From Erigeron canadensis (taxonomy: Eukaryota; Streptophyta; Magnoliopsida; Asterales; Asteraceae), in contig NC_057765.1 of assembly GCF_010389155.1 (NCBI RefSeq), positions 21,826,980-21,890,979 on the forward strand: a stretch of DNA of 64,000 nt, in the 5' to 3' direction. Shown in pieces: positions 10,416 through 22,550 of this stretch. The notes beneath the pieces were generated by a model that had not been told where the DNA came from, searched no databases, and saw only the letters and a list, made by a program, of their open reading frames with translations. The number at the start of each line of letters is the position of its first letter. Positions within the stretch are counted from its first letter, which is position 1. The position numbers and the translations under genes are program-made.

Positions 10416-10984
10416 GCACGAGCCAAGCATGAACCCAGAAACACGAAGTAAAACATCTCCATTTGATGTTAAAATTAAACAAAAACATCATCGTGGACTT
10501 GTTTATGGTTCGTGTATGCCCAGAAAATAAAATCGAAACTAATTCGATGAACACGAAGTTGGTTCGAGTTCTTCGTGTGAATAGTGACCGAAACACAATT
10601 ATTTTGATTAATCTTGATTTAACACTTGTTTACTAAAAGTTTTGTTAGATTTACATGTTTAAACATCAATTAATCTAATTTTAAGTCCAATTTAAGTCCA
10701 AATCATAAAAAATCAAAGATCTAATTTGTGGTTCGTCCGAGTTATTGTTCACGTGAGGTAAAATCGAAAATCGGGAATTATAACGACTTGTAATCGTTAA
10801 TTCTTATAGTCAAAACATCAAACAATCATCCTAGATTGGAATTATACCAACAAATCTGGATGAATAACACGAAGAAAGAAGGAATCGATCGAACTAAGGA
10901 GCGAATGAATAGTAGCACGAAGGAGACGAAGTTCGTGTGATTTACTTAGGGTTAATTTCGATTAATGGTAATTAATGAATAGTA

Positions 10985-11078
10985 ATAACCCATATATATA
11001 TTCGAATCGACATGGGCCGGGCCGAACAGTCAGTTCGTGGGCTTCGTGATGACGTCAGCGCGAGGCATGCTGACGTCA
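10985..11078 (-). promoter_or_regulatory. Internal promoter-like module, copy of the LTR arrangement
   Basis: In minus-strand order it has two TGACGTCA sites (11071-11078, 11050-11057), a GAAGCCCACGAA stretch, a GGCCCGGCCCA run (site II-like GGCCCA), and a TATATATATGGG box near 10990. The LTR promoter has the same order: TGACGTCA pair, GGGCC and AAGCCCACACG, TATAAATA. The resemblance is seen in the sequence. Promoter activity for the 3' ORF is inferred. Confidence 0.5.
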
Positions 11079-13075
11079 GCACGAGGTGATTTCGAATTTT
11101 CAGTTTTAAACCACATAAGCTTCATTCCTTAGCCAAATTTCGCGAATTTTCCAGAAATTTAAACAAGGAAAAATTCCAAAATTTTCAGAAACATAAACTT
11201 GTAGATACTCATTACTAAAAACCTGTATCTACTCGAATATGCAATCAAAAATCATCCGTACTAACTTGTCATCACAATAATGTATCAAATAAATCTTACA
11301 TTATTATCTTGACATAAAATCGATCATTTCTTCATTGATGTTTAACTCAACAATGCAAACTTACATTAAAATATTTAATGTATAATGCATTACAATACAT
11401 CAAAAATATCATATCAACAACTTATCACATTACATCTTAGGTTGTGATCTTGATAATAAAACTATAACCTATCACACTAAGTCTTAGGTTAATAAATAGG
11501 CAATGATGCATTCCGCATGTAGATTAATCGTGATATATCCAATCCGACTTGTTTCAACATGGTATTCAAATGAAATTTGATATCTGTAACCTGCACACTT
11601 AACAAACTTCATCAATGCATCAAAACAATAAAAATATCATAAATATGCAAAACAACCAAAATCTTAACCTAGCAATCATTACAAGATCTAAGGCAAGTCC
11701 AATCGTTGTCGAGCATACTTATCAACCAAAAACAATTGAAATTTCAAAAAAAACTTGGAACACACTCAAAAATATTTTGACTTTTCAATTCTCAAAACAT
11801 TTCATTTTCTAAATTAAACAACTTATGTATTAATTAGAAAATCCATCTTTTAAACATTGATACCGTAAGCAACAAGACTTATATAATTCACGAAGAATTA
11901 TAAGTTTAAAGGCTTATCAAATCTCTCGTGCAATAAGAACTAGTTTGACACACAAACTGACACTTATTACAAAAATAAAAAGAAAAATGAAAACACTACA
12001 AAATAAAATAAAAACTAAAATACTTTATTTATTTACAAGAAATTCTAAGTTTCTGCAAATTAGATCAGATTAGCATTTACATAAGTCTGCAAGTGAGAAA
12101 TAATTCTCTTATTATTAGTTATGAACAGTGATTTAACCATGATTACCGGTATATTTGTCCTCTTAAACACTCGGTACTTCCAATTTCCTTTGAGTTATGA
12201 CACTTTCGACATACCCTGGCCAAGGACAGTCACCATGTAACCCGAGTAGCCTAATACGCCATTGAATAATTTGCGAACTTATGTGACCCACATTCAGATA
12301 TACTTCCATAATCGATACGAGCACTAAGATAACAAATATTCAATATATATTCAAAAACATCCTTAAACAAATCATGAGACACTTTTTAGATAACTGAATT
12401 TAATTACTTTGTGATTTAACTTATTTGCTTTTGCATTTCATTATTTATAAGGAACCCGTGATTTTCTATGAGACCCATGTAGCGAACTTTCTGACAACCT
12501 ATCCCAAGTTGGAAGCTTTAGGTAGGCTAGGTATACAAAGACACCCCGAGGACATACTTGTCCGAATCTCAAAGACCACATTAGCCCCTTAATTAACATT
12601 CATTTCATTTGCATAAACAATAACACATTTAACTTTCATGCTCATGATTGGTAGAGGTTTTTGCCTATACATTGAACAAATCTTATAGTAATGCAAGATC
12701 TTTCACAAAATTTAAGGACTAGATCAATTCATTACTAAAAAGCAAGCGTTCTCAGCCATATATCTGAATATGTTTCCCACAAGAACATTGTATAAATTAA
12801 GTTCAGATTAAGGAAACCTTGCTACTTTGTGTCTACCAATATATCCCAAATTGTAATCACTGAACTAAGCAGTTATATTACGATTAAGCAGACTTAAAAG
12901 CTAAGTATCCTCACTTCTAATCATCTTACAACATTAACTTAAATCTCTTCATATTTTTGTCATTTTCTCATTTTTCACATTTTTATGATTTTCACGACAC
13001 TAAGAACTCTTTTTGAATTTTTATGACTCTAGCTATTTACAGACACAAACTTACAAAATTAATTCTTTGAGAGAT

Positions 13076-16000
13076 TTAATATGAATCAGCATTCTTCATC
13101 CCATTGAGAAGAATTAACTTCTCAAATCGAGTCTTATCAAATGCTTTGGTATACAAATCAGCTAAATTATCATCGGTTATAACCTTTTCCAGATGAATTA
13201 ACTTCTTTTGGGTACAATCACGCAAGAAATGATGTCTAATATCAATATGCTTGGTGACCTTATGCATGACAGGGTTATTTGTAATGTCTATAGCTGACTT
13301 ATTGTCTATTCTAATAGGAGTATCAAGAAAATCCATACCGTAGTCACGAAGTTGTTGCTGAATCCACAATACCTGGGAACAGCAGCTACCAGCAGCCATA
13401 CACTCTGCCTCACATGAAGACTGAGCAACACATGTCTGCTTCTTGCATTGCCACGATACCAATCTTCCTCCTAACAACTGACAACCTCCAGTCGTAGACT
13501 TTCTGTCATTGTTACAACCGCCAAAGTCCGAATCAGTATATGCAACAAAATCAAACGTTCCTCCCATTGGATACCATAGACCAAGCCCTTGGTTTCCCTT
13601 AAGATAAAGTAGAATACGTTTTGCTGCAGTCAAATGTGACTCTTTCGGACTAGCTTGAAATCTAGCACAAAGACAAACAACGATCATAATATCTGGACGC
13701 GAAGCAGTCAGATACATCAATGAGCCAATAATAGCACAATAATAAGTTGCATCTACAAGTTCATCTTTCGGATCAAGAACCCCTAAACCATGATTTTGCT
13801 GAATAGGAGTACCATATGTCTTGGACTTTAACATTTGAAACCTCTCTAAGATGTCATCGACATACTTAGACTGGTGAATAAAGAATCCATCTTTCCTTTG
13901 ATCTACTTGTAGTCCGAGGAAAATTGTAATTCTCCATAACACTCATTTCAAATACATTTTTCATGCTCATTTCAAACTCTTTGCACATATTTATATTAGA
14001 TGAACCAAAAATGATATCATCCACGTAAACTTGTACAATTAGATAATCTCGCTTCTTCCACTTATAAACAATGTGCTGTCTATCGATACTCTTGTAAATC
14101 CATTTGTCAACAAATGCGTTGACAACTTTTCATACCACACTTTGGGTGCTTGATGCAATCCATAAAGAGCCTTATCTAATCGATATGCTCTTCTTGGATA
14201 ATTCGGATCTTCAAACCCCGGTGGTTGGTGAACATACACTTCTTCTTTGACTTCACCGTATAAGAAGGCACTCTTAACGTCTAACTGATACACCTTTATA
14301 CCTTCGAAACTTGCATAGGCTAAAAAAACCTTATAGCTTCAATTCTAGCAACTGGTGCAAAAGTTTCGTTATAGTCATATCCTTCTCGTTGTGCAAACCC
14401 CTGAACAACCAAACGTGCTTTATTTCTAGTAACGATCCCTTTGTCATCTCGTTTGCATTTATATACCCAACGAGTTCCAATCGGTTCTTTACCTCTAGGC
14501 ACATCTACTAACTCCCAAACTCTAAGTTTTTCAAATTGAGCTAATTCTTCTTGCATAGCTTCAACCCAACATGGATCTTGAAGTGCTGCCTTAACATTCT
14601 TAGGTTCTACTTGTGAAATGAAACAGAATATAAACACTCAGTTATCAATCCAGTGTCTTTCACTTCACAGAACAAACTAGTCAGGTCCTTATTCAACTGA
14701 TTTCTAGTTCGAACGGGTTCTGTAGCATTTCCAAGATATTTTCAACTGGATGATCCTTATTAATTCGATATTGAGAACCGAATCAACATTCAGACTTTCT
14801 CCTAATTTGTTCTAATCTGAAACTCAGGAGAGCTAAAATCATCTTCCGATTCTTCAGAAATAGGATCATCATCAGGCAGTGTAACCTTCGATGGAGTAGG
14901 TGGTGTAATGTTCTCGGGTTCACTATTGTCTAAATCTGGTGTCTTATTCTTGTCCTTACCACTTTCATCAACATCAGTAGTTAACTGAACATTGGTTGGA
15001 GTAGTATTGACATTTCGAGTAGGCGGAGATATAGGAGTATTATCCATGTGATCTCTTAAAATAATCACATCATCAACTGTCTCAGGATCTGAATAAGAAT
15101 CAGGACCATGTAGTGAACTAAACACACTACCGTAATTGAAGTTTTTGCCACTTCAAGAATGACTAGCGGGCTTATGACTGACAATCTTGACATTATTCCC
15201 AAATCAACTTTTCCGGTCTGTTTGTTGTAAACCCGTCGAATTGATGTTCCTGGTTTATAACCCATGAGAAATCCCTCTTCAACCTTTGAATCAAACTTTG
15301 ACTGAGGTAGATACTTCAAGAAAGTACACGGTACACCAAATGGTTCAACATTCTATAATTTGGTTTCTTCTTATGTAGAAGCTCGTAACATGTCTTATTA
15401 TGACGCTTAACTATAGTAACCCTATTTAAAATATGACAAGTTGTATTCCCGCCTCCGCCCAAAACATAGTAGGAAGCCCTGAATCTGCAAGCATAGTTCT
15501 GGCTGTCTCGATTAGAGTCCTATTCTTCCTTTCAGCAACTCCATTCTGTTGTGGTTCATACGGAGAACTGTATTGATGTTGGATTCCCTTTGACAAACAA
15601 AAGACATCCATCACATTATTCTTGAATTCAGTTCCGTTGTCACTCCTGATTCTCTTAACACGAACTCCATAAATGTTTTCAGTTTTGACAAAGAAATTTA
15701 TCAAAATCTGCGGAGTTTCATCTTTCGGTTTAAGAAAGAATACCCATGAGAATTCGAGTAGTCATCAGTAACCACCAAACAGTAATACATCCCACCGATA
15801 CTTCTTACATTTACTGGACCAAATAATCCATGTGAAGTAACTCGAAATGATTGGCAATAGAATTTTCTTGTTTCGGTTTATGTGCAGAATTTGCTGTTTA
15901 CCATTCAGACAGGTACACATTTGTCTTCCATTCCAAACCGCTTCATGGGAACGCCTTCAACCAAACCATGTTTGACAATGTCATTCATCTTTCGGAAATT

Positions 16001-16495
16001 GATATGTCCCATTCTTCTATGCCATAAAGATTCAGATTCGTTTGCTTTTGATAACAAGCAAAGACTCCTCTAGATTATCAACACCTAACACAAGGCTATA
16101 GATGTCTCTCTTCCTAGGAGCTTTCAGCAGGATCCAGTCTTCAGGAATAAATATCCTGGTTTCAATATAAGTGCTTCTTTCTCATTAAAATGGACAGTGT
16201 TACCCTTGTCACAAATCTGAGAAACACTTAATAAATTATGTGATAACTGTTCCACATAATTGACTTTTTCCAGCGTAATCTTCCCATTGACAACATCACC
16301 TTGGCCCGAGATTTTGCCGCCCTTGGGACCTACGAACTAACATACGAACCATTTACATCTTCATAATTGGACAAAACATTCTTGTCCACTGTCATGTGCC
16401 GAGAGCATCCACTGTCAACATACCAAAGACTGATAGGCTTCCTTGTTCTCCCTGCACATCAGATAATAAGATATTAGTTTCTGAAGGGAACCCAA
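13076..16495 (-). pseudogene. Nested copia pol, left copy, broken by indels
   Basis: The copia order is readable on the minus strand. Protease/integrase lies at about 15426-16450 (IRSDNGTEFKNN, then PQQNGVAERKNRTLIETA), RT at 14039-14637 ([14 protein letters not shown], then LDVKSAFLYGE) and RNase H at 13076-13942 (YTDSDFGGCNNDRKSTTGG and the C-terminal TKHIDIRHHFLRDCT). Frame breaks come mostly from single-base deletions relative to 25316-28756. The 13076-13942 part is the better copy of the RT/RNase H junction. Near 14010 this copy keeps a base missing from the other, which restores the YVDD context. Confidence 0.85.
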
Positions 16496-18914
16496 ACCTT
16501 TTGAGGTTTAGGTTTGCCGAATTCATCTCTAATGATCAATTCGGTCCAATATCCATCGCTCTGTAATGGAGCCTTGGATGAAGATGGTGTCACAGACTGT
16601 TTCTTAGGTGAAGTGAAACGAGTCTTAGGAGGTGAATTCCTTGGTGAGTGAGTACCAAATCTAGGTTGACTTCCTAATCGATCATAAAATTTAGACGAAC
16701 TATTAATTTTAACAGAGGAGATCGATTTTGTTGAGCCATCTTCCTAGGTGAATTACTCCTTTGAGGTGTACGAGAACGACTCGGACTTACACTACTAGAA
16801 GTAGTATTCTGTGAAGGTCCCTGTCGTTTAGGAGTCTTAGATATATTATTATAAGCAACAATATCTGAGTCACTAGATCCTCCAGAAACATACCCTTTTC
16901 AGGACATCTCCGCTTCCTATTTGGACAACAACTATAAACATGTCCTACTTCATAACAATAGAAACAAGATTTTTTAGCTCTTGCTTTCTTAGCTTTAACA
17001 TCAAACTCAGCTGAAGTCATGCCTAAACATTCCTTAAGTTCAATTGTGACTGACTCCTCTTTTGATAAACCAGTTGACTCATTTTACCTGAAAAATGTAC
17101 CTTCTTTTGAAATTCTTATGAGTCTTGTATGGAGTTAAGGGGACTTTACTAGACGTAGATTCATCCTTATTCCATACTTTATCAATCTTGTCATGATCGA
17201 TCTTTTCAAAATCAATTTCATTTGATGTAAAAATAGTATCACATCCTTTCATTGTAAAACATTTAATGTTCTTATCTACAGGACAAGTTGACTTTACTTG
17301 ACTAGATCCTTTAGAAGCACTAGCATCATAAATTCCATTCTTAGGATCCACTGGTTTAACAAATGAACTTTCAAGCTTATGTTTCTTGTTAAGCTCTTTA
17401 ATTTTATCAATCGAGTTTTTAGAGCTTTTAGGGGTCTTTGGATCAACATTTGTTTTTTTGAAACGATTGGATCAATTTCACCCTATCAATCTTTTCAGTA
17501 AGCTGTGTTAGAGACTCTGTATAATTATTATTGAACGACCTCTAACCTCATTATAACTCATACCCAAACCACTTTTATCTTTTGAATCCCGTGGTACAGG
17601 TTTTTGCATTTGCATTGATCTTATAAATCAGATCCCCTAATTTGATCTAGTCTTGTATTAAGCTTAACTATCTCCAACTTTGTGTCAACTAATTCTTTCT
17701 CCTTTTTAGAAAAGTCTTCAGTTAGTTGAGCATATTGTTCATTTCCCACTTTTTCCATAAAACTGACTCCTTTAGTTTTTCTTTTAATGCAAGAATATCC
17801 TTATCAGATGTACGAATCTTATCTTGATAAAGACTTTCTTGTTTTACCAAACCAGAATTTTTGGCAAACAAAGAGTCGTTTTCTTTTTAAACATGTTGTT
17901 TTGACTAGTTAAGTTAATAACTGACTTATTCAAAATAAACACCTCAAGTTTTAAATCTGACACCATTTTACACACGTGAATTATAGAAGATAAAGAACAA
18001 GATACCTTCTGATCTGCAGCCTTGCAATCTGCCATGTATGCAACAAAGTCTTCAGTTGTCATACCTTCAGGTATCACGAAGTTCTTCATCTGTTCTTCAA
18101 TGCTCTTCATGGAAATGTCATCAACAGGACTTGATGACTCTTCCTTTTCTTCAGATGCTTTTACTGCTGTCATTTGTTCATTCTCAGATCTTACGGTCTC
18201 AGCAACATTATATATATTCTTCTGAACTATCTCAGATGCACTTTCTTCACTTGAGTACACAGCATAATCAATTGTTGCAGCTACCTCATCATATAATTCT
18301 ACCATGTAGGCATGATTCGAGGTATCATCAGATTGTATATCCCATTGATAGTACCATCTGGATTTTGAACAACAACCCATTTGACTCCGAAAATGGTGAC
18401 GAATCTGGCTGTTGTGGAGTAGCAGGATATGTAATCATTGCTTGCGTCTTATGATTACTCGGAGTAATACCGCCTTGATTGTAATTTTAACGACCAGCAA
18501 CGGTATTCAATCCTCTTAGGTCGTTGACACTCTCTTGCGAAATGACCAAATCCATCGTAGTTATAACATTTCACCTTGGATTTATCAAAGCCTTTAGTGC
18601 CATTACCTATAGGTCTCCCAGTTCTCTGAGTGAATCTTCTACCTTAATAGTAAGCATAGCAAGCTGCCATTGTAGATCCATTTCTTCCAAATCATCAGGA
18701 TCTATTTGATTGTAATCCTCATCAATTACTGCAGGATCAATAATCTTTCCTCCAATAAATGCTTCATGAGCATTACAAAGGCTGAGTAAACACTCATTCT
18801 ACTTCTGCAAACTCTACTCATTGGCATAGAGTGGAAAGATTGTACATTGCTCTTAACATTCGAATGTGTATGTCATAAGCAACATATCCAGCACTACCTT
18901 CAGCATCTACTATT
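16475..18914 (-). pseudogene. Nested copia gag, left copy, truncated at the gap
   Basis: The same gag as at 28735-32012, but split into short frames (16787-17020, 17079-17351, 17844-18380) by many one-base deletions, then cut off at the run of N. The zinc knuckle CFYCYEVGHVYSCC is still legible at about 16930. The density of deletions is much higher than in the right copy, which points to consensus error near a contig end. Confidence 0.85.
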
Positions 18915-19014
18915 NNNNNNNNNNNNNNNNNNNNNNNNNNNNNNNNNNNNNNNNNNNNNNNNNNNNNNNNNNNNNNNNNNNNNNNNNNNNNNNNNNNNNN
19001 NNNNNNNNNNNNNN
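18915..19014. other. Assembly gap of exactly 100 N
   Basis: One hundred N in a row is a conventional placeholder for a scaffold gap of unknown size. The sequence on its right (from 19015) restarts at the equivalent of 6717, so the true gap is probably negative (an overlap). Confidence 0.98.
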
Positions 19015-19790
19015 CAGGGTGTTGGCTTAATCAACCTTTCTTCTGGCTTCAGACCTCTATCACTGAAATACTTATCTCCGAATCTATTTCCAGTAGAAAT
19101 CTGCAAGTCCATTGCTTTGAAGATTAACAAACCAGCGTCTTCCCAAATCTATCATGACAGAATCACTAAGAGAGTGGAAGTGTCTTTGACTTATTGATAT
19201 GTACTGGCATCCCTCATTTCTCTTGATAATAAACATTTGATTCTGTGATCATAGAACCAACTTTGTATCACTGAGAAATATTTGGGTGCATCTTGTCTGA
19301 GATATACTCCCAAACATTGATGGTTTATAAGTATCACGTATCATCAAACCAGTATGTCTCTATAACCTGGAATTAGTCTATTAACAATAAACTCATGATC
19401 TTGCTGCACTGGAGGATAGGTATATTAAATCTTCTAAGATCAACCTCTCGTGTAGCATCATTCCAGTATAGATAAAAATATTATCATGTCCTTTATCAAT
19501 TATATTTGCATATACAGCAAACCTCAAACTTGCAGCATTCTTAGTTCATCTGGACTATCTCTGATTGGATTGAGATTGAGATATTCCACTTCAGCTATTG
19601 GTTCAACTTGAATGACTCATCTTCATTAAAGACACGATCAAAGTCATAAGGTGTCTCAAGCAACCTTTTTCTATCAGCTTCTGAAGTAATGAACTCTCCT
19701 CTTCTTCAATATCTTCATCATCGATACTTTCTAGATCTTCTTTAGCATCAAGATCGTCCAATGCACTATCCTTTGAAGCTTATCTGCAAT
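19015..19790 (-). pseudogene. 3' ORF C-terminal segment, right copy, fragmentary
   Basis: Corresponds to 6717-7480 with at least ten one- to five-base indels in about 770 bases (for example an extra T near 19090 and a five-base insertion near 19415). No useful frame survives. The left copy is the better guide. Confidence 0.75.
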
Positions 19791-20044
19791 TCAAACGATT
19801 TACATATACAAAGATAAAAAACATAAATCATAAGTCAAGACATAATAAAATAGTATAAATACATAAAAGAAATTAAAAAAATAATACTATATCATAAATA
19901 TAATGCAACAATTACATTAATATTATCTTATAATCTTTATCTATTTTAACTTACAACAATAATATTATATCATAAATATAATGTAATAAATACATTCATA
20001 TTTATCTTATAATCATTACAAAAACAAAAATAAAAATCATTAGC

Positions 20045-22550
20045 TAAGGTTCATAATCCGAATCTGAATCCAAATCTGACTCTGATTCTGAAGATGTATG
20101 AGTTAACCCTGACTGTTCTTTCATTGATCCCTAAGTGATCCTGGATCATAATAATCATCATAATCCATAATCTTGCTCTAGCTCTCATATGAGCTTGTGG
20201 ATCATATCCCAATCTTTTCTAGTCTATGCACAATTAAAGGGTGCAAATCTGACTCTGTAGAGGCATTTGTAGTAGAATCAGTCTTAGTTGACTCACTATC
20301 CTGAGTAGATTTTCCTTTGCTAAGATTTTCTTTTTCTATATGATTATGAGAATCATTCACTATCTTTTCTTGAATCTCCTTTCTATTCTATCAGAATTAG
20401 AATCGGAGTTACCTGAATGGAATCTTCCCATCATCATTGTTAGGATCATCAGGATCTGCATTTGGGCGGTCATCACAGCTTTGCCTTTATCTTGAGTCCT
20501 AGAAGTACTAGCACCAGCTGTACCAGCAATCTCTGACTCTCTTTGTCTTGATGACTCCCCTGAACATCTGCAGTCTCTGTATCCATAGCATCATCAGCAA
20601 CATCTTGATCTTGACCTCTATTCTCTGGCTCACCAACTGATGGTTGTGCTTGATTAGGACCTTGAGCTGGATCTTGATCTTCATGATCATCATCTCTTGA
20701 CTTCCTTGCTAGCTAATCATCCTTACAACCACTCTTATCTCCCCCTTGAGCCAAGAATTGGTCAAGTCTAGAACCAAGAGAATGAACAAGAGCTGTCATT
20801 ATGTCCATCTCTTCCTGATGCTTAGTAGCTTGGAGCTTAGCTGACTCTCCAAAGCTGTGACCCTCATCTCTAACATCTTCTTCTCTGAAAACAACGACTC
20901 AGCTGCACTTGAACTAGAGCAACTGGACGTGACGTAGAAGCAACATCAGAGGTAGAGGCCTGAGGTGGCATCGTAGCTTCAAATGAAGGCATACGAGCAC
21001 TAAAAGTTCCGTGGGAGGCATCTGTGGTCTTTGCAAAGGAGCCAACAGACGTCCATGATTGTAGAAACAGGAACCGTCGCCTGAATAGGAGCAGACGAAG
21101 GCCTAGGAGCAACAAGTGTCAGCTCTGGCTCTTGAGGAACTGTAGACTCGGAGAGCAGTGGAGTGTAATCGTAACAGTGTAGCTCAGTAACAACTTGTGC
21201 GCGAGAACCAATTCCTCTTATTAAAACTTTGGTCTCGACCTTCTCTCCCCAACAACAAACAGCAGCAGAAGGAGCAGACACAGAAACAGGTATCTCAGAG
21301 ACAGAAGCTCTTAAAGCAACAAACAATGGAGTATCACCAACAGAAGGTGCATGAGACCTCTCCATGGCTTCATATAAGCAGCGAATTCTCTATCAACCTC
21401 AGCTTGAGATCTTGCTGTCTTCTTCTTCGCTTCGGCAGTCTTTCTTCTTCTTCATCTTCTGAATCCTCAACAACATTAACGGGACTTCAGAAGGACCAAC
21501 ATCAACATCAACTGGAGCAGAGGTAGAAGCAGAAACTCCAGTAGATGATGGTACAAGATTTGTAGGATCATCAATATCCTCCATGAGCATCCATATTTGA
21601 ATCATGCTCTAGATCCCAGCATACAGAGGAACATCATTGAGTCCCTCAAATTGATCAGCTCGCTCTTCTTGAGGATCATCATGAGCCTGATCATCACCAC
21701 CAGCAGCATCAGCAACGGGTTCTTCATCTCCCAACCTTGTCGGTGCAACATAGTTAGGATTGATCAAATGTCCGAACAATGGTGGATTATCAACATGTAT
21801 CGGATGATCTCTACCCGACAAGTGCTTCAAACTTTCAACAAATGCCTTATAAGTAAGACGACCTAATTGAACGTAGGACCGTCAAATGGCAAATCAGCTG
21901 CATAGTGACGAATTATGATCATCACAAATCTCGGAAACAGAAAGAATTTCTTGTCTGTACCAAATGACCTCAACTGCTTCTCCAAATTATCAAAAATGTA
22001 CTGAGAAAAGCTATATGGCTTGTTCAGCACCAAGGCAACCATCTGAGAAGCATTCTGGATATTCATCTGGTCATAGCCTGTACTCCGATGACTAATGGCC
22101 CTCAACAAATAGTAAGCAAGAAGCTTCCATTTGCCACGAAGATGATTCCTGAAGTATGGGTGAGAAATAGCACCAGTGTACCCCATACGACGTAGAGCAC
22201 CGTCGCAGAATTCCTCAGAAAACTCAGTCGGACCTTGCTCAATCTCGACATCACCAAAGTGTAATATCGTTCGTAAGTCTCCAGCCGAAAACGAGAATGA
22301 ACGTCCTCCAACAGTAGTGCGAATGTACGTATGATCACCCATCTGCACTGAACGGGCTGGGTTCCAAAATTCCTAATGAGACTTATCACCAACGGAGGGT
22401 TCTCTGTTACTGCAAAATGAACACGAGAACGTGCAAGAAATTGTAGAACACCGTGAAACTCTAAAGTGCACCCCGGCTGTGTAATACTAGATCGAGTGCA
22501 GCATTGTGCTCCTTGACGAACACACGAGCATTATTACCTTGTCCTGCCAT
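20045..22550 (-). pseudogene. Env-like 3' ORF, right copy, broken by indels
   Basis: Corresponds to 7750-10286. The start ATG is at 22548-22550. The N-terminal domain is open at 21863-22348 (TTVGGRSFSFSAGDLRTILH to FPRFVMIIIRHYA), but the remainder falls into short overlapping frames because of one-base deletions. The damage is confined to this copy, so it should not be taken as evidence that the gene is dead. Confidence 0.8.

Larger units (their letters stand above)
10287..13075 (-). other. Non-coding spacer between pol and the 3' ORF
   Basis: There is no credible coding frame over 2.8 kb. The part nearest the 3' ORF carries repeated TGACGTCA sites (10376-10383, 10408-10415, 11050-11057, 11071-11078) and a TATA-like run, so it may be a promoter and 5' leader. 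The rest is AT-rich without recognisable structure. It is duplicated at 22551-25315. Confidence 0.65.
6717..18914. repeat. Left copy of a 12.2-kb duplicated block (assembly overlap)
   Basis: It matches 19015-31194 end to end in the same orientation. Sampled stretches show almost only one- to few-base indels and nearly no substitutions. The left part of this copy keeps long open frames (8430-10286), while its right part (about 14-18.9 kb), next to the N run, is shattered. It ends exactly at the gap. Confidence 0.9.

Noticed and set aside
18847..19197. Open frame across the run of N
   Set aside because: Translation through unknown bases is meaningless. The two sides come from different contigs.
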